Of a DNA stretch of 6,748 bases, positions 1-6,063 are shown one piece after another. Source of the DNA: Chloroflexota bacterium. GTDB lineage: Bacteria; Chloroflexota; Anaerolineae; Promineifilales; Promineifilaceae. The DNA lies in contig JAAEOP010000327.1 of NCBI GenBank assembly GCA_024223125.1, forward strand, positions 1 to 6,748. Reading direction: 5' to 3'. The translations under genes were made by a program, and so were the position numbers. The notes under the pieces are model-generated. The model made no database searches, had not been told where the DNA came from, and saw only the letters and a program-made list of their open reading frames with translations. Every line of letters starts with the position of its first letter. Within the stretch, counting starts at the first letter, position 1.

Positions 1-453
1 ATTATCAATCGTGCCCCCAGCATATCCAGCAATTGCTCCCAAGGTTGTGCCCACGAGCAGGGCAAACGTCACCACCATAAAACCAACCCGTAACGAAATT
101 CGGGCGCCATAAAGAATGCGACTATATTGATCGCGCACATTGCCATCGGTTCCCATAATATGTTGTGGTTGATCTTCTGGGCAACCCAATAAGTGAATAC
201 ACGGGGCGGCACGCTTTTTTACATCTTCCTTGCCAATCAACACTTCGGTCGGATCATAAGGAGCCAAAACCGGGGCAAACACGGCGATAAAGACAAGGGT
301 TACTAAAATAATCAGGCCCACAATGGCAGATCGCTGACGAAACAAGCGGCGAGCTGTCAACCGCCACAAACTATTGGCTTTATAGTCGCCAATATCGGCT
401 ACATCATCATCTGGTATTTGAGCAACATTCGAAAGGGTGTCTTGGGTTGTCAT
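1..453 (-). CDS. DppC/OppC-type ABC transporter permease (3' end cut by window edge)
   Basis: This is the N-terminal 151 residues of an inner-membrane permease of the peptide/nickel ABC importer family (OppC_N plus start of BPD_transp_1). It would pair with the DppB-like permease upstream to form the membrane channel. After a hydrophilic cytoplasmic start (about 1-40) there is one clear membrane segment (about 42-62). The family hallmark follows at about 98-124: the HIMGTDGNVRD stretch (usual form HPLGTDxxGRD), then YSRILYGARISLRVGF leading into the second membrane segment. The outside loop carries two cysteines, C85 and C91, that I do not expect in ordinary family members. The ATG lies 11 bases after the dppB-like stop with no Shine-Dalgarno sequence, so translation is probably coupled. 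The transport domain with its ATPase-contact (EAA) loop lies outside the window. Substrate is not predictable from this fragment. Confidence 0.9.
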   Translation of the reverse strand, partial: MTTQDTLSNVAQIPDDDVADIGDYKANSLWRLTARRLFRQRSAIVGLIILVTLVFIAVFAPVLAPYDPTEVLIGKEDVKKRAAPCIHLLGCPEDQPQHIMGTDGNVRDQYSRILYGARISLRVGFMVVTFALLVGTTLGAIAGYAGGTIDN

Positions 454-464
454 GGGGAATTTTA

Positions 465-1547
465 TCAGTCTAACCTGATTCTGGGGTCAAGAACGCCATA
501 TGATAAATCAACAAACAAATTCATGACCACATAAATAAAAGCAATGACGATAACGAAGCCTTGAATGACTGGGAAATCCCTGGCCGTGATGGCTTCAAAG
601 ACACTTAAACCGACACCGGGCAGCCCAAAAATGGTTTCTGTTAAAACAGCCCCACCCAGAATACCGGCCAATTGCAAACCGGCAATGGTCACAATGGGCA
701 GCAGCGCATTACGAAATGTATGCTTCATGACAACAGCCCGATAATGTAATCCTTTTGCTTTGGCGGTACGAATGTAATCAAGTCCCAGGATTTCTAACAT
801 GCTGGATCGGGTCATGCGGGCAATGATGGCTAAAGGAATGGTAGCTAAAGCAATGGCCGGCAGAATGAGGTGCCTGGAAGCATCTTTTAGCACTTCCCAA
901 TCACCGGTAATAATCGAATTAAAAATATATAACTTGGAAATAAACAGGTAAATAAGGAATTTTGCCGTTCCTTCTTCGGCTGGAGCTAAGTCATAATATT
1001 CAAAAAATGGAATTGGAGACACACCGGGCGATAAACGGCCGGAAGGGGGTAAGACGAAAGGTGTATCCTTCAAAAAAACAGCAAAAAAGTAGATCAGCAA
1101 GAGTCCCAAAAAAAAGACAGGCAGAGAAACGCCTAAGTTTGCTCCCATCATCGTCACCACATCTATGGATGAATTACGACGAAGGGCAGAGATAATGCCC
1201 ATCGGGATGCCCACAATTAAGGCTAAACTCATGGAGGCAATGGCTAATTCGATGGTCATGGGCAAACGTTCGGCTAGCATAAGCGTCACCGGTCTGCCGA
1301 AGCGGATAGAGTCTCCCAGGTCGCCTTTCAATATGTTTTGCATGTAAATCAAGAATTGCACATAAATGGGATCATTAAAGCCATTTTCTTCCATGAACCG
1401 TGCGCACACTTCTGGCGTAGCCTTTTCTCCCAGGATGGCAGTACAGGGATCGCCGGGAACAGCCCGCGCTAAGATAAATACAACCACTAATATGGCGAAC
1501 AATACGGGGATAGCCAAAATGGCTCGGCGAATAGCAAATAAGATCAT
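465..1547 (-). CDS. DppB/OppB-type ABC transporter permease
   Basis: A 360-residue inner-membrane permease of the dipeptide/oligopeptide/nickel importer family, close to the usual length of about 310-340. The N-terminus has the standard pattern: a short basic start, TM1 (about 9-29), then ARAVPGDP. Further membrane segments are seen near 98-118, 132-158, 225-243, 280-300 and 325-347. The cytoplasmic EAA loop that contacts the ATPase is clear at about 257-287 (DYIRTAKAKGL, then HTFRNALLPIVT), and the C-terminus has the family's DLSYGVLDPRIR. The outside loop between TM1 and TM2 carries C35 and C48. The loop at about 160-220 is somewhat longer than usual. The start is fixed by the family N-terminus, but there is no Shine-Dalgarno sequence; the bases just before ATG read TTTTCCTCC. 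It lies 115 bases after the binding-protein gene, behind a terminator hairpin, and is followed at once by the second permease. Confidence 0.95.
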   Translation of the reverse strand: MILFAIRRAILAIPVLFAILVVVFILARAVPGDPCTAILGEKATPEVCARFMEENGFNDPIYVQFLIYMQNILKGDLGDSIRFGRPVTLMLAERLPMTIELAIASMSLALIVGIPMGIISALRRNSSIDVVTMMGANLGVSLPVFFLGLLLIYFFAVFLKDTPFVLPPSGRLSPGVSPIPFFEYYDLAPAEEGTAKFLIYLFISKLYIFNSIITGDWEVLKDASRHLILPAIALATIPLAIIARMTRSSMLEILGLDYIRTAKAKGLHYRAVVMKHTFRNALLPIVTIAGLQLAGILGGAVLTETIFGLPGVGLSVFEAITARDFPVIQGFVIVIAFIYVVMNLFVDLSYGVLDPRIRLD

Positions 1548-1561
1548 GGAGGAAAATCCGT

Positions 1562-1610
1562 AAAAAAGAAAAGTACGGGATGGCTTATTTTGATAGTGCC
1601 ATCCCGTAAC
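1562..1610 (-). terminator. Rho-independent terminator/attenuator between binding protein and permease genes
   Basis: Read on the minus strand, an 11-bp perfect stem (1598-1608 pairing with 1574-1584, GC-rich, core ACGGGATGGC) encloses a 13-base loop and is followed directly by TTTTCTTTTTT. This is a textbook intrinsic terminator about 50 bases after the binding-protein stop codon and about 15 bases before the dppB-like start. In importer operons such an element usually gives more mRNA for the binding protein than for the permeases, with partial read-through. That it attenuates rather than fully stops transcription here is inferred from the lack of an obvious promoter between it and the permease gene. 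Confidence 0.85.
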
Positions 1611-1662
1611 TCTTTATTTCAGGCGTTTTGACCAATTTAAGATAAACATTCTACAACTTTGA

Positions 1663-3507
1663 CTATTCTTCGGCCTCTGGGGCGTTGATTAAGCCGTCCC
1701 ATAGGTAATCATAATAAGTAAAGGTACCGGTGTTACCTACGTGATTGGCATTAGCGGCATCAATGCCCGCAGCCCAAGAAGCAACAACGTCATTTGCATC
1801 CAGGTGTGATCCATCGTGGAAGGTGACGCCTTCACGCAAGGTACAGGTGAAGGCAGTTGAATCATCGTTGGCTTCACAAACAGTGGCCAGCGCCGGGCGT
1901 GTGTTCCCTGAATCCAATTCATAATCAAACAGGGTTTCAACAACTTGTTGACACGGCCGTAATGATTCGCCATCTGACTCATCAGCACAGTACAAGCTGA
2001 TCGGTTCTGCATTTTGCATAAACACAACCGTATCGCTACCATCACCAGGTTCTAAGAGATGGAAGTATGTCGCACCAAACGGCCGTTGTTGAACGCCGTT
2101 CAAATCTGCTAAAGCAGCATGGGCGGCAATACCATGAACAATCGGTACCATCGGCACCAACTCTTTAAGAGCATTGTTTGCTTGTTCATAGAGCGGGGCG
2201 GCGGTGGCTTCATCAGCAATGGTAGAAGCTTCCAACAACGCTTCATAAACTTCTGGCAGCGCATCGCCAAATTGGGTTGTACCTTCGGTGAAGTGGTAAT
2301 CCAGGAAGTTAGTGACATGGGGGTAATCAGCGCCCCAACCGAGCAGGTAAAATCCATCCAGGTTGCCCGCTTGAGATTCTGCAATAAAAGCGCCAGATTC
2401 CATCACCTCAATATCAATTGTGATGCCCAGATTTTCTTCTAACTGACTTTGGAAATCAACAGCAACCAGGCCGGGTTCTGGCAGGTAACTGCGGAATACG
2501 TCACGATAGTAAATGGTTGATTCGAAGCCATCGGGATAGCCGGCATCAGCCAATAGTTGGCGAGCAGCTTCAGGATCGAATTCGTACCATTCTTCGCCCT
2601 GGCAGCCATTGGGGATGGAGCAAGGAGTGAAGTGGGAAGCAACCTCTGAGCCGGGAGCATAGAAGTTGTCAACAATACGCTGGCGGTCAATACCCATGGC
2701 AATAGCCCGACGGACATCTACATTGTCGAATGGCTCGAAGGTATTGGTCATGGCCAGATAGAGAATATTTGGATTGGGGTAGGGCAACAATTGCAGATTC
2801 GGATCGGCTTCAACCGTCTCGAAATCATCGGGGCTGACATTGGTGATCTCGTGTACTGTGCCTGCTTGCAATTCTATCAAACGGGCGGCCGCTTCAGCAT
2901 TCCACCGGAGTACGACTGTTTCGGCAATAGATGGGTCACCCCAGTAATTATCATTCCGTTTGTAGATAACTGAATCACCACGATTCCAGGTGTCAACCAT
3001 CAGGGGGCCGGTGCCGATGGGATGTTCCAAAAGTTCGCCTGTACCGCCTGTTTCTTCAATCCATTCCGCTGGTTGAATGCCAAAGGGAGTAAAGGCGATC
3101 TTGGCCAGGAAGGCCGGGTCTGGCTTACACATGTTGAAGACAACAGTTAACTCATCAACCGCTTCAATAGAAGAGATTTTGCCACCGTATTCGCAATCTT
3201 CTGCGGCAACGGAAGTTCCTTCAAAAGCCATTTCCTCTTCGGCCATTTCCTCTTCTTCGGCCGGCGCTGCTTCTTCTTCGGCCGGCGCTGCTTCTTCTTC
3301 AGCTGGCGCTTCTTCTTCGGCCGGCGCTTCTTCTTCGGCCGGCGCTTCTTCTTCGGCCGGCGCTGCTTCTTCGGCTGGCGCTGCTTCTTCGGCCGGCGCT
3401 GCTTCTTCACCAGAAGTTTCTTCACCGCCACCACCACCACAAGCAGCTAAGGCTAAAGCCATAACTAGAAACAAACTAAACAAAACCAACAACTTTCTAT
3501 TTTTCAT
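1663..3507 (-). CDS. Peptide/nickel-type substrate-binding lipoprotein (SBP_bac_5) with apparently circularly permuted domain order
   Basis: A 614-residue extracytoplasmic solute-binding lipoprotein, probably the receptor of the permeases encoded next. The start at 3507 is chosen because AGGAGG stands 5 bases upstream and the protein then opens with a lipoprotein signal: MKNRK, a hydrophobic core, and lipobox LAAC with C23. Residues about 35-93 are a low-complexity acidic tether made of eight APAEE units. The fold follows at 105-486: VEAVDELTVVF-like strand (about 114-124), PIGTGP (163-168), VRRAIAMGIDRQRIVD (265-280), DPEAARQLLADAGYPDGF (311-328) and the usual C-terminal stretch VPMVPIVHG...PFGATYF (451-482). 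Unexpectedly, residues 492-606 then give the part that normally stands at the N-terminus: VFMQNAEPISL, VVETLFDYE, and the signature LREGVTFHDGSHLDANDVV (558-575). The two parts sum to about 497 residues, one normal domain, so this reads as a circular permutation and not a fusion. Cysteines 105/127, 296/302, 507/519 and 544/555 form close pairs. The ligand cannot be named. Confidence 0.93.
   Translation of the reverse strand: MKNRKLLVLFSLFLVMALALAACGGGGGEETSGEEAAPAEEAAPAEEAAPAEEEAPAEEEAPAEEEAPAEEEAAPAEEEAAPAEEEEMAEEEMAFEGTSVAAEDCEYGGKISSIEAVDELTVVFNMCKPDPAFLAKIAFTPFGIQPAEWIEETGGTGELLEHPIGTGPLMVDTWNRGDSVIYKRNDNYWGDPSIAETVVLRWNAEAAARLIELQAGTVHEITNVSPDDFETVEADPNLQLLPYPNPNILYLAMTNTFEPFDNVDVRRAIAMGIDRQRIVDNFYAPGSEVASHFTPCSIPNGCQGEEWYEFDPEAARQLLADAGYPDGFESTIYYRDVFRSYLPEPGLVAVDFQSQLEENLGITIDIEVMESGAFIAESQAGNLDGFYLLGWGADYPHVTNFLDYHFTEGTTQFGDALPEVYEALLEASTIADEATAAPLYEQANNALKELVPMVPIVHGIAAHAALADLNGVQQRPFGATYFHLLEPGDGSDTVVFMQNAEPISLYCADESDGESLRPCQQVVETLFDYELDSGNTRPALATVCEANDDSTAFTCTLREGVTFHDGSHLDANDVVASWAAGIDAANANHVGNTGTFTYYDYLWDGLINAPEAEE
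3250..3399 (-). repeat. In-gene tandem repeat encoding eight APAEE units (acidic lipoprotein tether)
   Basis: Eight consecutive units of 18 or 21 bases encode APAEE plus one or two Glu/Ala residues (codons 37-86 of the binding protein). At DNA level, in the plus orientation, the units share CTTCTTCGGCCGGCGC with very little divergence, which points to recent expansion or slippage within the gene. The product is a flexible, strongly acidic stalk without a single basic residue, linking the lipidated C23 to the folded domain from about residue 105. Such Ala/Pro/Glu stalks are common in lipoproteins of Gram-positive-like and Chloroflexota cells. Copy number is likely to vary between strains. Confidence 0.9.
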
Positions 3508-3510
3508 GTT

Positions 3511-3518
3511 CTCCTCCT
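3511..3518 (-). promoter_or_regulatory. Strong Shine-Dalgarno site that decides the binding-protein start
   Basis: Read on the minus strand the bases are AGGAGGAG, and AGGAGG ends 5 bases before the ATG at 3507. This, with the lipoprotein signal beginning at that ATG, excludes the upstream in-frame ATG at 3546, which would put 13 polar residues before the signal peptide. It is the only strong site in the importer operon; both permease genes lack one. Confidence 0.9.
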
Positions 3519-3585
3519 TTTCAGAGATATGAAATTGTGCTGACATTGATACCAGTTACAATGCCTGAAATTAGGATAGGTGCGT

Positions 3586-3614
3586 ATGGTAGCATGGCTT
3601 TAATTAGATGACAA
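3586..3614 (-). promoter_or_regulatory. Candidate sigma-70-type promoter for the importer operon
   Basis: On the minus strand, a -35 box TTGTCA (3609-3614, 5 of 6 to TTGACA) is followed by a 17-base spacer and a -10 box TACCAT (3586-3591, 4 of 6). TGC stands immediately before the -10 box, forming an extended -10 (TGnTACCAT). Transcription would begin near 3579, leaving about 70 bases of leader before the binding-protein ATG. Found by eye; the spacing is ideal but the -10 is only moderate. Confidence 0.45.
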
Positions 3615-3634
3615 CCGAACTGATACGGTATAAT
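3608..3634 (+). promoter_or_regulatory. Candidate promoter for the cNMP-binding/SpoIIE gene
   Basis: A perfect -10 box TATAAT (3629-3634) follows a -35-like ATGACA (3608-3613, 5 of 6 to TTGACA) with a short 15-base spacer. Transcription would start near 3641, so the heptamer array (3637-3731) would form almost the whole 5' leader. The -35 box overlaps the -35 of the opposing minus-strand promoter candidate. The short spacing lowers confidence. Confidence 0.4.
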
Positions 3635-3636
3635 CG

Positions 3637-3731
3637 TGAACCGTAAACCGTAAACCGTATTCCGTATTCCGATAATAGATTACGGACTACGGACCACGGG
3701 CTACGGAATACGGAATACGGACCACGAACCA
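3637..3731. repeat. Heptamer array forming a large inverted repeat, abutting a start codon
   Basis: Five head-to-tail heptamers of form TRNNCCG (3637-3671), then an 11-base AT-rich spacer (3672-3682), then seven heptamers in the opposite orientation of form CGGNNYA (3683-3731; the last is CGAACCA). The last ends exactly one base before the ATG at 3732. The two TATTCCG units at 3658-3671 are the exact reverse complement of 3704-3717, and the match extends to a 17-bp perfect stem (3655-3671 with 3704-3720) around a 32-base loop. Other registers can also pair because the units are nearly alike. There is no poly-T run after it, so it does not look like a terminator. It could be a regulatory hairpin in the leader of the downstream gene or a genome-specific repetitive element; the sequence alone does not decide. 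Confidence 0.85.
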
Positions 3732-4967
3732 ATGACAATTAGCACAACCTCCATCTTCAGCCGCGCTTTTGGCGCTTTAGAACGAGAAACCTTAGATACT
3801 TTGCGTGAGGTTGCCTCTCGCCATACCTACGATGCCGGCGTTATTTTGTGCCATCAAGGTGAAATTGAGCATATTTTTTACGTCATCGTGCAAGGTGATA
3901 TTGTTGTGACCCAAACTTTGCAAGATGGGCAGGAACGGATGCTTAATGTCATTGGCCCGATGGGTTATTTTGGCGAGATGGGATTGATTGATGACGAACC
4001 TCGCATGGCTAACTGTACAACCCTGACCCCGACTACCGTGTTGGAAGTGACCGAGGATAAATTTGACCAGTTTATTGAAGAAAGTCCGGCTCTGGCCTAT
4101 GCCGTTCTGCGTAAAATATTGGCCACCACGCGCCAGATGGATAACCAGTATATTGATGAATTACAAAAGAAAAACAGCGCCCTGGAACAAGCGTATACCG
4201 ATCTACAACAGGCGCAGGCCCGGCTGGTAGAAAAAGAACGGTTGGAACGGGAAATGGAATTGGCCGCAGCCGTACAACGCAGTCTGCTGCCGGATAATTT
4301 GCCACAGTTTGCTGATTATGGTTTTGCCGCTTATTTGCAGCCCGCCCGCCAGGTAGGGGGTGATTTTTATGATGTAGTGCAGATTGACGCCGAGCATGTG
4401 GCTATCCTTATTGCCGATGTGGCCGATAAAGGATTCCACGCCGCTTTGTTTATGGCTGTGTCGCGCACGCTGTTTTTGCTGGAGGGCAAACGGGAGTTAT
4501 CACCGGCCAAAGTGGCTACGGCCGTCCATCGAGGCATGTTAGAAACGTCCACTCATGACACGTTCATTACCGCTTTTTATGGCGTTTTGCACCAGCCCAG
4601 CGGCCGTCTCACCTATGTACGAGCGGCGCATGACCGGCCTCTGTGGTTTCGGCCGGGTCGGGGGGTAGAAGCATTGTCGGGCAACGGCCGTTTCCTGGGC
4701 ATGATTGATCCTCTAGAATTGAGTGAACACACCATCCACCTGCAACATGGCGACCGGCTGATCATGTTCAGTGATGGCGTTCCCGATGCTGCTAATCCCC
4801 AGGATGTGCAGTTTGGCAATGAGAGATTGACTCAGCTTGTGGCCGCAGCTGGCAATTTGTCGGCCGTTGAATTGACCCGTCAACTTGCTCAAGAACTCAA
4901 TAATTGGCGGCAAGACGCTCCCGCCTTTGACGATTTGACTTTGCTTATATTGGAGGCAAAATTATAG
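3732..4967 (+). CDS. Cyclic-nucleotide-binding domain fused to SpoIIE/RsbU-type PP2C phosphatase
   Basis: A 411-residue cytoplasmic signalling protein, predicted to be a metal-dependent Ser/Thr phosphatase switched by a nucleotide sensor. Residues about 8-130 are a Crp-like cNMP-binding domain, with YDAGVILCHQGE, a GD turn, and a phosphate-binding cassette FGEMGLIDDEPRMA (80-93), where E82 and R91 are kept but the usual Ser/Thr after Arg is Met92. A charged linker helix or coiled coil follows (about 134-180). The SpoIIE domain (about 175-410) keeps its metal-binding acidic residues: GGDFYD (D211, D214), ADVADKG (D229), FSDGV (D348) and DDLTLL (D400, D401), so it should be active. AAHD (298-301) stands where AGHN is usual. 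No DNA-binding domain, response-regulator domain or membrane segment is seen. Such phosphatases commonly act on anti-sigma-factor antagonists (STAS proteins) in partner switching, but no such target is encoded here. The start has no Shine-Dalgarno sequence; it is supported by the cNMP domain beginning at once. Confidence 0.93.
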   Translation: MTISTTSIFSRAFGALERETLDTLREVASRHTYDAGVILCHQGEIEHIFYVIVQGDIVVTQTLQDGQERMLNVIGPMGYFGEMGLIDDEPRMANCTTLTPTTVLEVTEDKFDQFIEESPALAYAVLRKILATTRQMDNQYIDELQKKNSALEQAYTDLQQAQARLVEKERLEREMELAAAVQRSLLPDNLPQFADYGFAAYLQPARQVGGDFYDVVQIDAEHVAILIADVADKGFHAALFMAVSRTLFLLEGKRELSPAKVATAVHRGMLETSTHDTFITAFYGVLHQPSGRLTYVRAAHDRPLWFRPGRGVEALSGNGRFLGMIDPLELSEHTIHLQHGDRLIMFSDGVPDAANPQDVQFGNERLTQLVAAAGNLSAVELTRQLAQELNNWRQDAPAFDDLTLLILEAKL

Positions 4968-4970
4968 ATA

Positions 4971-5540
4971 ATGGCTCGTTATCAAAAACCTCCCGATCCC
5001 CGCGATCCAAATGAAAAACGGCCGCGCCGTCTGCGAGCCGATTCCCAGAACCCCACCCCCTGGCGCTACCTGCTGTTGGGCATTGTCGTCACCATTGTCA
5101 GTATTGTGATTGCCCTGGCAATTGCCAATGTGTTGCTTTCCCGTTCCCCATTGACTGTAGTCCCGTCTGAGCCAACGCTGATTGTGCTGACAGCGCCACC
5201 CAGCCCTGTGCCTTCGGCTACGGCCGTTTTGCCCACCCCCTCTCCCATTCCTACCTTTACGCCCATACCGACGCCAGATACGGCCGTTGCTCCCCCAGAA
5301 GTTACCGTTGGCTTTTACGCTCAGGTCGTCAACACCGAAGGCGCCGGCGTCACCGTGCGCGGTGGTCCCAGCACCAGCAACGCCTCCATCACCATCGCCA
5401 ATGAAGGGGACATCTTGCTCATTATTGGCGGCCCCGAAGCTGATGAACCGAACAACCGCGTCTGGTGGCAGGTAGAACTGGCCGACAGTACGCAAGGCTG
5501 GGCTGTGGGTGATTTTTTGCAACCGGCGGCCGCTCCTTAA
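4971..5540 (+). CDS. Single-pass membrane protein with extracellular SH3b domain
   Basis: A 189-residue protein. It has a basic, Pro-rich cytoplasmic tail (1-31, including RPRRLR), one membrane segment (about 33-55), a Pro/Thr/Ser-rich linker (about 60-108) and a bacterial SH3 domain (about 114-184, SH3_3-like). The last shows the family pattern: VTVRGGPSTSNASI (usual form LNVRSGPSTSxxVI), a GD turn (146-147), WWQVEL (165-170), and GWAVGDFL (176-183). The positive-inside rule places the SH3b domain outside the membrane, where such domains usually bind cell-wall or other surface ligands. The ATG lies 3 bases after the phosphatase stop codon, with GGAGG at 4952-4956 (inside the phosphatase gene, 14 bases upstream, rather far). 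The two are therefore almost surely one transcript. A role as an envelope sensor or anchor linked to the phosphatase is inferred from position only. Confidence 0.85.
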   Translation: MARYQKPPDPRDPNEKRPRRLRADSQNPTPWRYLLLGIVVTIVSIVIALAIANVLLSRSPLTVVPSEPTLIVLTAPPSPVPSATAVLPTPSPIPTFTPIPTPDTAVAPPEVTVGFYAQVVNTEGAGVTVRGGPSTSNASITIANEGDILLIIGGPEADEPNNRVWWQVELADSTQGWAVGDFLQPAAAP

Positions 5541-5565
5541 TCAGTTGACAGTGTTTAGTTTTCAG
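5541..5565. repeat. Short degenerate CAGT/TTCAG-rich tract at the edge of the transposase remnant
   Basis: Directly after the SH3b gene the sequence alternates CAGTTGACAGTGTTT with AGTTTTCAG, a loose repetition of an 8-base theme. It separates the last intact gene from the transposase remnant and could be the worn end of the mobile element or a simple intergenic repeat. I see no terminator hairpin with a T-run for the upstream operon here. Confidence 0.25.
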
Positions 5566-5582
5566 CCCTGCGTGACTATTTC

Positions 5583-6063
5583 TCAAGCGATTTTTGGAGC
5601 AGAAGTAGCCTGTTTCCGTAGCTCATCAGCCTGAAATTTGAATTTCTCCAAAACCTTAGCAGTATTACGATGCAAGAGCCGAGGCCATCGAATACCAGTT
5701 TCAACAGCCTCCAAACAGCGAGAAGCGGTACGGTAAATCCAAACAGGAACTTGGGAAACCATTTCCATCAACATTTCCTGATTAGCAAAATTAGCACGTA
5801 AGGATACCTGTCCAGTAATAGCCAAATCAGAGGTGTCAGCCTGCCCATTTAGCCGACGCTGCTGGCGACGCGCATCACCGAAAAGAGCTTCCGTGCCTAG
5901 ATTGCTGCGGGGCAACCCCTCAATATCATAGCAGTGATATAGGTCGTCCTCCCACCGTTCTAACATCCCCTTCCAATTTGTATGCAAATCTTGAATGACA
6001 GGATTATCATCACCTGATTTTTCGCATTCCGTAAGCAAATCATGCATACGTTGACGCTGCTGT
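5583..6063 (-). pseudogene. C-terminal remnant of a transposase
   Basis: About 159 codons ending in TGA, read leftwards. Visible elements are a hydrophilic helical part (HDLLTECEKSGDDN), then GLPRSNLGTEALFGDARRQQ with following RRLNG, and a Trp/Arg-rich C-terminus (PVWIYRTASR, GIRWPRLLHRN, and a charged tail). This resembles the end of DDE-type transposases in which a DLPRTNNxLE-like motif carries the last acidic residue, so E in SNLGTEALF may be the catalytic Glu. I cannot name the IS family. The usual protein is several hundred residues, so the N-terminal DDE core is missing. The reading frame stays open to 6404, but beyond about 6063 it is only the antisense of the plus-strand FGE gene and its composition (Gly/Gln/Pro/His-rich) is unlike a real protein. 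There is no visible start with a ribosome site and no clear terminal inverted repeat. Confidence 0.6.

Noticed and set aside
1663..2034. C-terminal segment of the binding protein considered as a fused second, truncated binding domain
   Set aside because: The first part lacks precisely the segment found at the end, and together they make one complete domain, so permutation explains the sequence better than fusion.
3147..3440. Minus-strand frame rich in Lys/Arg/Pro repeats, looking like a histone-like tail
   Set aside because: Frame-shifted reading of the same APAEE repeat DNA; the lipoprotein frame is clearly the real one.
3077..3532. Plus-strand frame of Ser/Ala/Gly repeats
   Set aside because: Antisense shadow of the APAEE repeat and the start of the binding-protein gene; no ribosome site or family resemblance.
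3508..3546. Upstream in-frame ATG at 3546 giving a 627-residue binding protein
   Set aside because: It would place 13 polar residues before the lipoprotein signal and include the AGGAGG site within the coding part; the ATG at 3507 has the ideal ribosome site and signal-peptide start.
3637..3731. Heptamer array considered as a CRISPR array or as a terminator
   Set aside because: Units are 7 bases with no unique spacers between them, and the hairpin has no T-run in either direction and leads directly into a start codon.
4962..5522. 186-residue minus-strand frame opposite the SH3b gene
   Set aside because: Gly/Asn/Gln/His-rich composition and full overlap with a gene that has TM, linker and SH3b landmarks in the sense direction.
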